From: Clostridium sp. AM22-11AC
GTDB lineage: Bacteria > Bacillota > Clostridia > Lachnospirales > Lachnospiraceae
Length of the DNA stretch: 64,000 bases
Direction: 5' to 3'
Assembly (NCBI RefSeq): GCF_003473545.1
Contig: NZ_QUCM01000014.1
Coordinates: 21,767-85,766 of the forward strand
The notes beneath the pieces were generated by a model. That model worked only from the letters and a program-made list of their open reading frames with translations, ran no database searches and was not told the DNA's origin. The translations under genes and the position numbers were made by a program. Every line of letters begins with the position of its first letter. The first letter of the stretch is position 1. Shown here one piece after another: positions 1 to 8,471 of this stretch.

Positions 1-2
1 CC

Positions 3-569
3 TGTTGCAGACGGGCGTTCATCCGGGGAGCTTTTCTTGCAGCAGGTTCTATCAGTGATCCGGAGAAGTTTTATCACTTTGAGATCACCTGTGCGTCTAT
101 GGGGAAGGCAAAGCAGCTTCAGGGACTTATGGCGTCATTTGGTATTGATGCCAGGATCGTATTACGCAAGCGTTATTTTGTGGTATATGTAAAAGAAGGC
201 AGCCAGATCGTTGACCTCTTAAATATCATGGAAGCACCGGTCGCTTTAATGGAACTGGAGAATATACGGATCGTAAAAGAAATGCGCAACACAGTAAACC
301 GTAAAGTAAACTGTGAGACCGCAAACATCAACAAAACAGTTTCTGCGGCGGTGAAGCAGATGGAAGATATCCGCTATATATGTGACACAGTGGGGCTTGA
401 ATCTCTTCCGGATAATTTAAAGGAAATGGCTAAAATGCGCCTGGAACGGCCGGAAGCCACTTTAAAAGAACTGGGAGAAGCTCTGGAACCGCCTGTAGGA
501 AAATCCGGTGTTAATCACAGACTGAGAAAATTAAGTCTCATAGCACAGGATATCCGCGAAAGGTCTTAA
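3..569 (+). CDS. whiA: WhiA-type DNA-binding protein, 3' part (5' end outside window)
   Basis: The reading frame is open from base 3 and begins inside the protein ([16 protein letters not shown]), so the start lies upstream of the window; 188 residues are visible. WhiA proteins fuse a degenerate LAGLIDADG homing-endonuclease-like fold to a C-terminal helix-turn-helix. Here the end of the LAGLIDADG part is followed by a linker and the HTH (region [12 protein letters not shown] to GVNHRLRKL), ending in RERS. WhiA is a DNA-binding protein linked to sporulation or cell division in Gram-positives. The crh-like gene follows after about 50 bp; whiA-crh adjacency is classical for Firmicutes (yvcJKL-crh in Bacillus) and supports the call. 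An internal ATG at 99 is not the real start because homology continues upstream. Confidence 0.93.
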   Translation, partial: CCRRAFIRGAFLAAGSISDPEKFYHFEITCASMGKAKQLQGLMASFGIDARIVLRKRYFVVYVKEGSQIVDLLNIMEAPVALMELENIRIVKEMRNTVNRKVNCETANINKTVSAAVKQMEDIRYICDTVGLESLPDNLKEMAKMRLERPEATLKELGEALEPPVGKSGVNHRLRKLSLIAQDIRERS

Positions 570-620
570 ACAAGGTACCTGGATGGGAAGATCCCATTGG
601 CAGGAATGAGGAGGATAATT

Positions 621-875
621 ATGGTCAAGAAATCTATTAAAATTGAGTTGTCTTCAGGTCTGGAAGCACGTCCGGCAGCTATGCTGGTACAGGTTGCAAG
701 TCAGTATGACAGCAAGATCTACCTGGAAGCTGATTCTAAGCGTGTAAATGCAAAGAGTATTATGGGTATGATGACTCTTGGTCTGGTAACCGGTGAGTCC
801 ATTACCGTAGAGGCAGATGGTACTGACGAGGAGCAGGCTGTTGCTGAGATCGAGAAGTACCTGCAAAATCAGTAA
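621..875 (+). CDS. crh: Crh-like HPr paralogue lacking the PTS histidine
   Basis: 84-residue HPr-fold protein. In true HPr the catalytic His15 sits in a HxRPA motif; here the motif is GLEARPA, so His is replaced by Glu and phosphotransfer from enzyme I is not possible. The regulatory serine (Ser46 of HPr) is kept in AKSIMG. This is the Crh pattern: a protein that can be phosphorylated by HPr kinase and act as a CcpA co-effector without taking part in sugar transport. The start at 621 is chosen because GAGGAGGA lies 5 bp upstream; an in-frame ATG further 5' has no site. A canonical HPr with His is encoded at 21784, so the genome has both kinds. Fine symbol assignment is by context (next to whiA). 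Confidence 0.85.
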   Translation: MVKKSIKIELSSGLEARPAAMLVQVASQYDSKIYLEADSKRVNAKSIMGMMTLGLVTGESITVEADGTDEEQAVAEIEKYLQNQ

Positions 876-920
876 AGAGTGTGGGAGAGACAACACTTTT
901 ATAGTACGATATAAACAGGC

Positions 921-954
921 AAAAGAGGCTGCTGTGAACGGGCGGTCTCTTTTT
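921..954 (+). terminator. Intrinsic terminator after crh-like gene
   Basis: Arms AAAAGAG and CTCTTTT with a GC-rich upper stem are followed directly by a T run, 46 bp past the crh-like stop and 33 bp before dnaE. Confidence 0.7.
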
Positions 955-986
955 AAATTTTAGAAGTATTTCACAAAGGAGGGTTT

Positions 987-3900
987 ATGGCATTTACGCA
1001 TCTGCATGTCCATACAGAATACAGTCTTTTGGACGGCTCTTCCAAGATCAGAGAGCTGACTGCCAGGGCAAAAGAGCTGGGAATGGACAGCATGGCAATC
1101 ACTGATCACGGCGTTATGTACGGCGTCATCGACTTTTACCGGGCTGCCAGGGAAGTGGGGATCAAACCCATCCTTGGCTGTGAGGTCTATGTGGCTCCCG
1201 GTTCCCGTTTTGACAGGGAAAATGGTGCCGGCGAGGACCGGTATTACCACCTGATCCTTTTGGCGGAAAATAATACAGGCTATAAAAACCTGATGAAGAT
1301 CGTTTCCAAGGGCTTTGTAGACGGTTTTTATTATAAGCCAAGAGTGGACTTAGACCTTTTAGAAACTTACCATGAAGGCATTATCTCATTAAGCGCCTGC
1401 CTTGCAGGTGAGGTACAGAAATACCTGGCAAGAGGCATGTATGAAGAGGCGAAGCGGTCTGCTTTAAGATATTCTGAGATCTTTGGGAAAGACCATTTTT
1501 ATCTGGAACTTCAGGATCATGGTATACCGGAGCAGAAAATGGTAAATCAGGGACTGCTGCGCCTTTCTCAGGAGACGGGGCTGGAACTGGTGGCTACCAA
1601 CGACGTTCATTATACCTTTGCGGAAGATGCCAAGGCCCATGACATTTTATTGTGTATCCAGACAGGCAAAAAGGTAACAGATGAGGATCGCATGCGCTAT
1701 GAAGGAGGACAGTATTACTGCAAATCCGAAGAAGAGATGCGAAAGCTGTTCCCTTATGCACAGGAAGCCATTGACAATACTCATAAGATTGCAGAGCGGT
1801 GTAATGTGGAGATCGAGTTTGGTGTTACCAAGCTGCCAAAATATGAGGTACCGGAAGGTTTTGACTCCTGGACTTATTTGAACCACTTATGCCGGGAGGG
1901 CTTTAAGACCCGTTATCCGGATGATGACGGCACGTTAAGCCGCCGTCTGGATTATGAATTAGGTGTTATCAAAACCATGGGCTATGTGGATTATTTCCTG
2001 ATCGTATGGGATTTTATCAATTATGCCCGTTCCCAGAATATTATGGTGGGACCAGGGCGTGGTTCTGCGGCAGGAAGTATCGTTTCTTATACGCTTGGCA
2101 TTACCAATATTGACCCGGTGCGTTATAACCTGCTCTTTGAGCGTTTCTTAAATCCGGAGCGAGTGTCCATGCCTGATATTGACGTGGATTTCTGCTACGA
2201 GCGCAGACAGGAAGTCATTGACTACGTTGTGCGCAAATACGGCAAGGACCAGGTGGTACAGATCGTCACTTTTGGTACACTGGCAGCAAAAGGTGTAGTC
2301 CGTGACGTAGGCCGTGTGCTGGATCTGCCTTATGCCATGTGCGACTCCATTGCGAAAATGATCCCCAATGACCTGGGAATGACCTTGGATAAGGCTCTTA
2401 CGGCCAATCCGGATCTAAAGAAGCTTTATAATGAGGATGAGCAGGTAAAATATCTTATCGATATGTCAAAACGTCTGGAAGGACTGCCAAGACATACCTC
2501 CATGCATGCGGCAGGCGTTGTGATCGGCAGCCGTTCTATTGATGAGTTTGTGCCTCTTTCCAGGGCAGCAGACGGAACTATTACCACCCAGTTTACCATG
2601 ACGACCATTGAAGAGCTGGGATTGTTGAAAATGGACTTCCTGGGCCTTCGTACACTGACGGTGATCCAGAATGCAGTGCGTCTGGCAGAAAAAGACTACG
2701 GCATAAAGCTGGATATGGATCATATTGATTACAATGATAAAAAGGTACTGGAGTCTATTGGTACAGGCCGTACAGAAGGCGTGTTCCAGCTTGAAAGCGG
2801 CGGTATGAAAGGGTTCATGAAGGAATTGAAGCCGGAGAACCTGGAAGATATCATTGCCGGTATCTCTCTGTACCGTCCGGGCCCAATGGATTTTATCCCA
2901 CGCTATTTAAAGGGTAAAAATGATAAGACCTCTATTACCTATGAGTGCCCTCAGCTGGAGCCCATCTTAAGCCCGACCTATGGCTGTATCGTTTACCAGG
3001 AGCAGGTTATGCAGATCGTCCGTGACCTGGCTGGCTATACCATGGGCCGAAGCGATCTGGTGCGCCGTGCCATGAGTAAGAAAAAGACGGCTGTCATGGA
3101 AAAAGAGCGTCAGAACTTCGTTTATGGAAATGAGGCAGAGGGAGTAAAGGGCTGTATCGCCAATGGGATTGATGAAAAGACGGCAAACCATATTTACGAT
3201 GAGATGATCGATTTTGCAAAATATGCATTTAATAAGTCTCATGCTGCAGCTTATGCTGTGGTTTCTTATCAGACGGCTTATTTAAAATATTATTATCCAA
3301 AAGAATTTATGGCAGCACTTATGTCTTCTGTTATGGATAATGTAAGCAAATTTTCGGAATATATCTTAACCTGCCGCCGTATGATGGATATTGCCATCCT
3401 GCCGCCGGATATCAACGAAGGAGAAAGCGGCTTCTCTGTATCAGGAGATGGTATCCGCTATGGACTTTCTGCGATCAAAAGCGTGGGAAGGCCGGTCGTA
3501 GACGCAATCCTGGAAGAACGGAAGAAAAACGGTATTTTCAGTTCCATGGAAGATTTTATCAACCGTATGACCAACAAAGAGGTGAACCGCCGTACCATTG
3601 AAAACTTTATTAAGTCCGGAGCTATGGACTCTCTTCCTGGCACCAGACGGCAGAAGGTGGCAGTGGCGCCGATCCTTCTTGACAATAAAGCAAGGGAGCG
3701 TAAAAACGCCTGGGAAGGCCAGATGAGTCTGTTTGACCTGGTATCAGAGGAAGAGAAAAAGGAATATCAGGTATCTTTCCCGGATGTGGGAGAGTATTCC
3801 AAGGAAGAGCTGCTGGCTTTTGAAAAGGATATTCTGGGCGTATACATCAGCGGTCATCCATTAGATGATTATGAAGGTCTCTGGAGAAAGAATATCACTG

Positions 3901-4466
3901 CCACATCTGCTGATTTTATTGTAGATGAAGAGACAGAAGAAGCAGTGGTAAAAGATGGCATGAAGGTGGTAATAGGCGGTCTAGTGGCTGGAAAAGTGGT
4001 AAAGACCACAAGGAGCAACCAGCTGATGGCATTTATCACACTGGAAGATCTGATGGGCTCTGTGGAAGTGATCGTTTTTCCGAAAAATTACGAAGCGGAC
4101 CGGGATGTTTTAACAGAAGACTCCAAGATCTTTATCAAGGGCAGAGTGTCCTTAGGAGATGAACCGGTGGGCAAACTGGTATGCGAGAAGGTGATCCCAT
4201 TTTCAAAGGTTCCAAGACAGCTGTGGCTGCAGTTTGAAGATAAAGAAATATATCAGGCCATGGAAGGGGAAATTTTAGGCATTTTAAAAGAAAGTGAAGG
4301 CCCGGACAGCGTAGTTATCTATTTAAAGAAGGAGCGGGCAAAGAAAATACTGCCTGCAAACTGGAAAGTAGAGGCTGCAGGGGAGCTGATGGAAACATTG
4401 ATTTGTAAACTTGGTGAAAAAAATGTCAAGCTTGTAGAAAAAAACTTGATTAATCTGGGAAAATGA
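987..4466 (+). CDS. dnaE: DNA polymerase III alpha subunit (DnaE)
   Basis: 1159 residues, normal length for DnaE. The N-terminus (FTHLHVHTEYSLLDG) is the PHP domain with its metal-binding HxH. The C-family polymerase palm follows with PGRGSAAGS and the catalytic acidic pair in MPDIDVDF (about residues 400-406). Then come the fingers, the helix-hairpin-helix region, an OB-fold (about 1000-1070) and a short C-terminal tail. The protein is the replicative chain-elongating polymerase subunit; in Firmicutes that also carry PolC, DnaE extends primers on the lagging strand. The ribosome binding site AAAGGAGG lies about 7 bp before the ATG. The gene is followed by pfkA after 87 bp, an arrangement common in Clostridia. 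Confidence 0.98.
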   Translation: MAFTHLHVHTEYSLLDGSSKIRELTARAKELGMDSMAITDHGVMYGVIDFYRAAREVGIKPILGCEVYVAPGSRFDRENGAGEDRYYHLILLAENNTGYKNLMKIVSKGFVDGFYYKPRVDLDLLETYHEGIISLSACLAGEVQKYLARGMYEEAKRSALRYSEIFGKDHFYLELQDHGIPEQKMVNQGLLRLSQETGLELVATNDVHYTFAEDAKAHDILLCIQTGKKVTDEDRMRYEGGQYYCKSEEEMRKLFPYAQEAIDNTHKIAERCNVEIEFGVTKLPKYEVPEGFDSWTYLNHLCREGFKTRYPDDDGTLSRRLDYELGVIKTMGYVDYFLIVWDFINYARSQNIMVGPGRGSAAGSIVSYTLGITNIDPVRYNLLFERFLNPERVSMPDIDVDFCYERRQEVIDYVVRKYGKDQVVQIVTFGTLAAKGVVRDVGRVLDLPYAMCDSIAKMIPNDLGMTLDKALTANPDLKKLYNEDEQVKYLIDMSKRLEGLPRHTSMHAAGVVIGSRSIDEFVPLSRAADGTITTQFTMTTIEELGLLKMDFLGLRTLTVIQNAVRLAEKDYGIKLDMDHIDYNDKKVLESIGTGRTEGVFQLESGGMKGFMKELKPENLEDIIAGISLYRPGPMDFIPRYLKGKNDKTSITYECPQLEPILSPTYGCIVYQEQVMQIVRDLAGYTMGRSDLVRRAMSKKKTAVMEKERQNFVYGNEAEGVKGCIANGIDEKTANHIYDEMIDFAKYAFNKSHAAAYAVVSYQTAYLKYYYPKEFMAALMSSVMDNVSKFSEYILTCRRMMDIAILPPDINEGESGFSVSGDGIRYGLSAIKSVGRPVVDAILEERKKNGIFSSMEDFINRMTNKEVNRRTIENFIKSGAMDSLPGTRRQKVAVAPILLDNKARERKNAWEGQMSLFDLVSEEEKKEYQVSFPDVGEYSKEELLAFEKDILGVYISGHPLDDYEGLWRKNITATSADFIVDEETEEAVVKDGMKVVIGGLVAGKVVKTTRSNQLMAFITLEDLMGSVEVIVFPKNYEADRDVLTEDSKIFIKGRVSLGDEPVGKLVCEKVIPFSKVPRQLWLQFEDKEIYQAMEGEILGILKESEGPDSVVIYLKKERAKKILPANWKVEAAGELMETLICKLGEKNVKLVEKNLINLGK

Positions 4467-4475
4467 ATTAGAATA

Positions 4476-4530
4476 GCGTTGTGTATTTATTTAAGAACAG
4501 AAGCAACGCACATCAGACCTGGAGATGTGC
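4476..4530 (+). other. Two competing hairpins in the dnaE-pfkA gap
   Basis: GCGTTG (4476-4481) can pair with CAACGC (4504-4509), while GCACATC (4508-4514) can pair with GATGTGC (4524-4530). The two stems share bases 4508-4509. No T run follows, so neither is a plain terminator. The second stem ends about 8 bp before the pfkA ribosome binding site AAGGAGG. Confidence 0.4.
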
Positions 4531-4553
4531 TTAAAACAAGGAGGTAGATTGGT

Positions 4554-5528
4554 ATGGCAAAGTCAGTAAAGACCATTGGAGTATTAACCAGCGGAGGTGA
4601 TGCTCCTGGAATGAACGCGGCCATTCGTGCGGTTGTAAGAGGCGCGATCAATAAGGGCCTGAAAGTAAAAGGTATTATGAGAGGATATGCCGGACTTTTG
4701 GATGAAGAGATCGTGGATATGGATACTACCAGTGTATCTGATATCATTAACCGGGGCGGTACCATTCTTTATACAGCAAGATGTATGGAATTTACAAAAC
4801 CGGAAGGACAGGAGAGAGGCGCAGAGATCTGCCGCAAGCATAACATTGACGGTATCGTAGTCATCGGCGGTGACGGATCTTTCCGTGGTGCAGGAAAACT
4901 TTCTGCACTGGGCATCAACACCATCGGACTTCCTGGAACCATTGACCTGGATATTGCATGCACGGATTATACCATCGGCTTTGATACAGCTGTAAACACA
5001 GCTATGGAAGCCATTGATAAGATCCGTGATACATCTACCTCCCACGAACGCTGCAGTATCGTTGAGGTTATGGGCCGTAATGCAGGTTATATCGCGTTAT
5101 GGTGCGGTATTGCAAACGGGGCCGAGGATATTCTTCTTCCGGAGCGCTATGACGGCGACGAGCAGGCTCTTATCAACCGTATTATCGAAAACCGTAAGAG
5201 AGGTAAGAAACATAACATCATCATCAATGCAGAGGGCATCGGACATTCCGGTTCCATGGCAAAGCGTATTGAAGCAGCAACCGGTATCGAGACCCGTGCT
5301 ACCATTTTAGGCCACATGCAGCGTGGCGGTACACCTACCTGTAAGGACCGTGTATACGCATCTATTATGGGTGCAAGAGCGGCAGAACTGTTAGCAGAAG
5401 GAAAGAGCAACCGTCTGGTAGCTTACAAGCATGGTGAGTTTGTAGATTACGATATTCAGGAAGCACTGAATATGAAGAAGGATATTCCTGAAGAGCAGTA
5501 CGAGATCGCAAAGCTGCTGGCAAGATAA
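4554..5528 (+). CDS. pfkA: ATP-dependent 6-phosphofructokinase
   Basis: 324 residues, the standard length of bacterial group A PFK. It converts fructose 6-phosphate to fructose 1,6-bisphosphate, the committed step of glycolysis. Seen motifs: N-terminal GVLTSGGDAPGMNA (nucleotide loop), GGDGSFRGA (the Gly after GGD marks ATP rather than pyrophosphate as donor), PGTIDLD (catalytic Asp region: TIDxD), EVMGRNAGYIA (substrate binding) and the C-terminal HMQRGGTP effector/substrate motif. The start has AAGGAGG 8-9 bp upstream. The gene lies 87 bp after dnaE and has its own terminator at 5565. Confidence 0.97.
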   Translation: MAKSVKTIGVLTSGGDAPGMNAAIRAVVRGAINKGLKVKGIMRGYAGLLDEEIVDMDTTSVSDIINRGGTILYTARCMEFTKPEGQERGAEICRKHNIDGIVVIGGDGSFRGAGKLSALGINTIGLPGTIDLDIACTDYTIGFDTAVNTAMEAIDKIRDTSTSHERCSIVEVMGRNAGYIALWCGIANGAEDILLPERYDGDEQALINRIIENRKRGKKHNIIINAEGIGHSGSMAKRIEAATGIETRATILGHMQRGGTPTCKDRVYASIMGARAAELLAEGKSNRLVAYKHGEFVDYDIQEALNMKKDIPEEQYEIAKLLAR

Positions 5529-5564
5529 TAAATGTCTGGTCTGCCAGCTGTATGATAAGAATAC

Positions 5565-5605
5565 AAAGTCCGCCGTTACCGGCATCTGCCGGTGCAGCGG
5601 ACTTT
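5565..5605 (+). terminator. Terminator hairpin after pfkA
   Basis: AAAGTCCGC (5565-5573) pairs perfectly with GCGGACTTT (5597-5605), with a second inner stem CCGGCA/TGCCGG. The T run is short, so efficiency may be moderate. Confidence 0.7.
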
Positions 5606-5716
5606 CATGTGTTTCATAAGCCATTAACGAACAAACCGCCTGCGTAAACAGGCAGTAGAGCACGTCAGTGCGGATTTGTGAGTGTGGTGGGGTGATGTAT
5701 AGAAAGGAAAGAAAAT

Positions 5717-6103
5717 ATGACAGATAAAGTAGTGCTCTGCGGAGCCAATTCCTATGAGCAGAAATACTATTTCAACGAGGAATTCCAGTCCCTGCCTCAG
5801 TCTGTAAAAGATGAACTGCACATTATGTGCGTTCTTTTTACAGAAGATGTAGGCGGTATCCTTACTATGGAATACGATGAAAAGGGAAATCTGGATTTTC
5901 AGGTCATCTCTGAAGAGGGAGATTATCTCTTTGATGAGATCGGAAGTGTATTAAAGATCAAGGAGTACCAGGAGACAAAGAAAGAGCTTCTGGAAGCGTT
6001 GGAGCTTTATTACAGAACCTTCTTTTTAGGGGAAAATGTAGACTGGGGAGAGGAAAAAGAGGACCAGGAAGGCGACGATAAGGGAGAAACAGATGAAGTT
6101 TAA
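5717..6103 (+). CDS. Small acidic conserved protein of unknown function (DUF6145-like)
   Basis: 128 residues beginning MTDKVVLCGANSYEQKYY, with a central stretch MCVLFTEDVGGILTMEYDEKG and a highly acidic C-terminus rich in E, D and K. No membrane segment or signal peptide is visible. The N-terminal KVVLCGANSYEQKYY pattern matches what I recall of a small clostridial family of unknown function (DUF6145); that family name is from memory. The gene overlaps the start of the dus gene by 11 bp, so the two are translationally coupled, which hints at a link to tRNA or translation but proves nothing. AAGGAAAG upstream serves as ribosome binding site. Confidence 0.75.
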   Translation: MTDKVVLCGANSYEQKYYFNEEFQSLPQSVKDELHIMCVLFTEDVGGILTMEYDEKGNLDFQVISEEGDYLFDEIGSVLKIKEYQETKKELLEALELYYRTFFLGENVDWGEEKEDQEGDDKGETDEV

Positions 6104-7061
6104 GATCGGTGATACCCTTTTAGATAACAACGTATTTCTGGCACCTATGGCAGGTGTGACAGATCTGCCTTTCCGCCTTTTATGCAGGGAACAGGGTGCA
6201 GGCATGTCAGTGACAGAAATGGTCAGTGCCAAGGCTATTTTATACAAAAACAAAAACACAAAAGAACTTCTGGCAGTGGATCCGGCAGAAGGTCCTGTTT
6301 CTGTACAGCTGTTTGGCTCCGATCCGGAGATCATGGCAGCGATCGCAGCCCAGATCGAGGACGGGCCCTATGTTGCCATTGATGTAAATATGGGATGCCC
6401 GGTGCCAAAGATCGTCAACAATCACGAAGGTTCTGCTCTGATGAAAGATCCGGCCCAGGCAGAAAAAGTGCTTACTGCCATGGTAAAGGCAGTGAAAAAG
6501 CCGGTGACTGTAAAATTCCGCAAAGGCTTTAATGACCAGAACATTAATGCCGTTGAGTTTGCAAAAATGGCAGAAAGCTGCGGCGTAGCAGCTGTGGCAG
6601 TCCATGGCCGCACCAGGGAACAGTATTATTCCGGAAAGGCAGACTGGGATATTATCCGCCAGGTAAAAGAGGCGGTAAAGATACCGGTGATCGGAAACGG
6701 AGATGTATTTACACCTGAGGACGCAAAACGACTGTTAGATGAAACCGGCTGTGATGGTATTATGGTAGGCAGAGGAGCCAAGGGAAATCCCTGGATCTTT
6801 AAACGCATTACCCATTATCTGGAAACAGGTGAACTGCTGCCGGGACCTACCCTTATGGAAGTACGGGATATGATCCTGCGCCATGGAAAGATGCTGACGG
6901 AGTATAAGGGTGAGATGATTGCCATGCGTGAAATGCGCAGCCACATGGCCTGGTACACCAAGGGAATGCGAAATTCCGCGGCCCTGCGCTGTGAGATCAA
7001 CCAGGTAGAGACATTGGAAGGTCTGGCAGAGCTTCTGGAAAAGCGGATGGAAGCAGAATAA
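6093..7061 (+). CDS. dusB: tRNA-dihydrouridine synthase (DusB type)
   Basis: 322 residues, FMN-dependent TIM-barrel enzyme that reduces uridines in the D-loop of tRNA with NAD(P)H. Seen motifs: N-terminal LAPMAGVTDLPFR (FMN binding), VDVNMGCPVPK with the catalytic Cys in NMGCP, AVHGRTREQYYSGKADW and IGNGDVFTPEDA / GIMVGRGAKGNPW for FMN phosphate binding. The start codon overlaps the preceding small gene by 11 bp and its ribosome binding site (AAGGGAG) lies within that gene. No strong terminator follows; only a weak stem CTGGT/ACCAG near 7065-7087 and a weak one near 7147-7189 with a T-rich tail were found. Confidence 0.95.
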   Translation: MKFKIGDTLLDNNVFLAPMAGVTDLPFRLLCREQGAGMSVTEMVSAKAILYKNKNTKELLAVDPAEGPVSVQLFGSDPEIMAAIAAQIEDGPYVAIDVNMGCPVPKIVNNHEGSALMKDPAQAEKVLTAMVKAVKKPVTVKFRKGFNDQNINAVEFAKMAESCGVAAVAVHGRTREQYYSGKADWDIIRQVKEAVKIPVIGNGDVFTPEDAKRLLDETGCDGIMVGRGAKGNPWIFKRITHYLETGELLPGPTLMEVRDMILRHGKMLTEYKGEMIAMREMRSHMAWYTKGMRNSAALRCEINQVETLEGLAELLEKRMEAE

Positions 7062-7214
7062 GAGCTGGTAAAAGAAAAATAAAACCAGGAACAGGTAAAA
7101 ATAAAAAAGCGTTATTTAGATAAAAATATAACGAAATGACAGCAAAGAGCAGGCAGGACAGAAGGAAAGTCTTACCTGCTTTCTTTCTTTTTTAGAGATA
7201 TAACTTATTTTAAT

Positions 7215-7405
7215 TTAATACATGTTATGAAAATAAAGTAGAACAGCACATGTCTTAATTAATACAAGATATGGCGGAATAAACCAAAGGAAAATAGAAA
7301 AAATAGGGGGTTTTTAGAAAAATGTGCCTAAAAAATAAAGAAAAACTTGTAGAAAAGTTAAAAAAATCTAAAATACACTTGACTTATTTTAATACATGGT
7401 GTATG
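7215..7405. repeat. Three copies of a TTAATACAWG-type motif upstream of gntR
   Basis: The 387-bp gene-free stretch 7062-7448 contains TTAATACATGTTATG (7215-7229), TTAATACAAGATATG (7259-7273) and TTAATACATGGTGTATG (7389-7405), all in the same orientation. The last copy merges into the promoter and palindrome of the regulator gene. Nothing else coding is visible in this AT-rich stretch. The copies may be binding sites for the regulator itself. Confidence 0.55.
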
Positions 7406-7418
7406 GTTATTACACCAT
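7379..7418 (+). promoter_or_regulatory. gntR promoter with overlapping palindromic operator
   Basis: A -35 box TTGACT (7379-7384) and a -10-like TATGGT (7402-7407) are 17 bp apart. A perfect inverted repeat ATGGTGTA (7396-7403) / TACACCAT (7411-7418) with a 7-bp spacer covers the -10. A second overlapping pair GTATGGT / ACCATAC (7401-7407, 7414-7420) exists. The layout fits repression, probably autorepression, by the GntR-family protein encoded 31 bp downstream; that link is inference. Confidence 0.65.
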
Positions 7419-7448
7419 ACAGTTGCAGACAGGAGAGGAGGCAACACT

Positions 7449-8174
7449 GTGAATAAATTATCAAATAAACCTTTATATGATCAGGTGTTTGACCAGATCA
7501 AAGATATGATACGCAGTGGTACCTACTGCGCCGGGGATCAGCTTCCCAGCGAAAAGGAACTGATGGAACGTATGGGAGTCAGCAGAGTAACTGTCCGCCA
7601 GGCACTTCGCCTTTTAGCTGATGCAGGTATTATTGAGACCCGCAAAGGAAAGGGAAGTATCGTCAGCGTTGACTGGAAAAATTTGCTGGATCCCGGAGAG
7701 TTAAAAGACCAGGCAGAAAAATACTGGCGTCAATTTGAACTCTCCACAAAGGCCAGAAGGCTCATCGAACCTGCTATTGCAAAGCAGGCGGCGTTTATGG
7801 CTACACCGGAAGATATTGCCAGACTGGAGCGTATTTACGAAAACGACCAGGTGGTGATCGAAGGCCCGAATCTGTATGTGGAAGAGGGCAGAGGACTTCA
7901 ATCTTTCCACGGCTGCTTATGGGAGATCGTAAAAAATCCCCTGTTAGAGCCGGTATGGAACGCAGTTGTCCTTCCTTCCAATGAGATCCGTACACTGCCT
8001 CTTATTTTTCCTGTAGACCAGGAGTTAAACAGAGAACAGGTACGTATCCAGCATGGAAATATTCTGGAAGCAGTGAAAAACCATGATGGTGAATACGCAT
8101 ATTTTCATATGTTAGTCCACTGCGACTGGATTTATAACACATATAAGCAGTATTTTGATGAATTCTGCAGGTAA
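7449..8174 (+). CDS. GntR-family transcriptional regulator with FCD-type effector domain
   Basis: 241 residues with a GTG start preceded by GAGAGGAGG. The N-terminal 70 residues form the winged HTH of the GntR family (PLYDQVFDQIKDMIRSG, LPSEKELMERMGVSRVTVRQALRLL, GIIETRKGKGS). The rest is all-helical and fits the FCD effector domain of the FadR subfamily: ARRLIEPAIAKQAA, then FHGCLWEIVKNPLLE, and a final histidine in MLVHCDWIYN that could contribute to a metal or carboxylate site. Regulators of this group usually bind a small organic acid or amino acid. It precedes a C-S lyase, a permease and a molybdoenzyme set on the same strand, which are its likely targets. The promoter carries a palindrome at 7396-7418. 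Confidence 0.9.
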   Translation: MNKLSNKPLYDQVFDQIKDMIRSGTYCAGDQLPSEKELMERMGVSRVTVRQALRLLADAGIIETRKGKGSIVSVDWKNLLDPGELKDQAEKYWRQFELSTKARRLIEPAIAKQAAFMATPEDIARLERIYENDQVVIEGPNLYVEEGRGLQSFHGCLWEIVKNPLLEPVWNAVVLPSNEIRTLPLIFPVDQELNREQVRIQHGNILEAVKNHDGEYAYFHMLVHCDWIYNTYKQYFDEFCR

Positions 8175-8178
8175 ACTC

Positions 8179-8351
8179 TGATACCGGATTGCTACGTGCT
8201 ATGCACTCTCGCAATCCTTAAAAACATTCGTAATCCGCTCATTTTTCTTCAAAAAATGGCTACTTACTCATGTTTTTGGCGGGTCCCAAGGTCAAAAAGC
8301 CTCCTGCAAGCAAGCTTGCGTCGGTTTTTCGACCTTTTGACCCTGGTATCA
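8179..8351 (+). repeat. Cloverleaf-like structured intergenic element (RNA or palindromic repeat)
   Basis: The 297-bp gap after gntR is almost filled by nested inverted repeats. A closing stem TGATACC (8179-8185) / GGTATCA (8345-8351) encloses three hairpins. The first is GGATTGC (8186-8192) / GCAATCC (8211-8217), with GTGC/GCAC at its tip. The second is AAAAACAT (8220-8227) / ATGTTTTT (8270-8277), with GTAA/TTAC and CATTTTT (8240-8246) / AAAAATG (8252-8258) inside. The third is GGGTC-AAGGTC (8281-8293) / GACCTT-GACCC (8331-8343). No terminator T run or ORF fits. I do not recognise a known riboswitch class. It may be a dispersed intergenic repeat or a structured non-coding RNA. Confidence 0.6.
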
Positions 8352-8471
8352 CAATTCTTTGGCTGTAATTTTCCCGGACAGTGCAGGGCCCGTACCGCCT
8401 GGGGATTTGGCATTATACAATGAAAGTGTTGAAAAACACATTCAGTTTTACATTATTTTGGAGGTGCAGTA

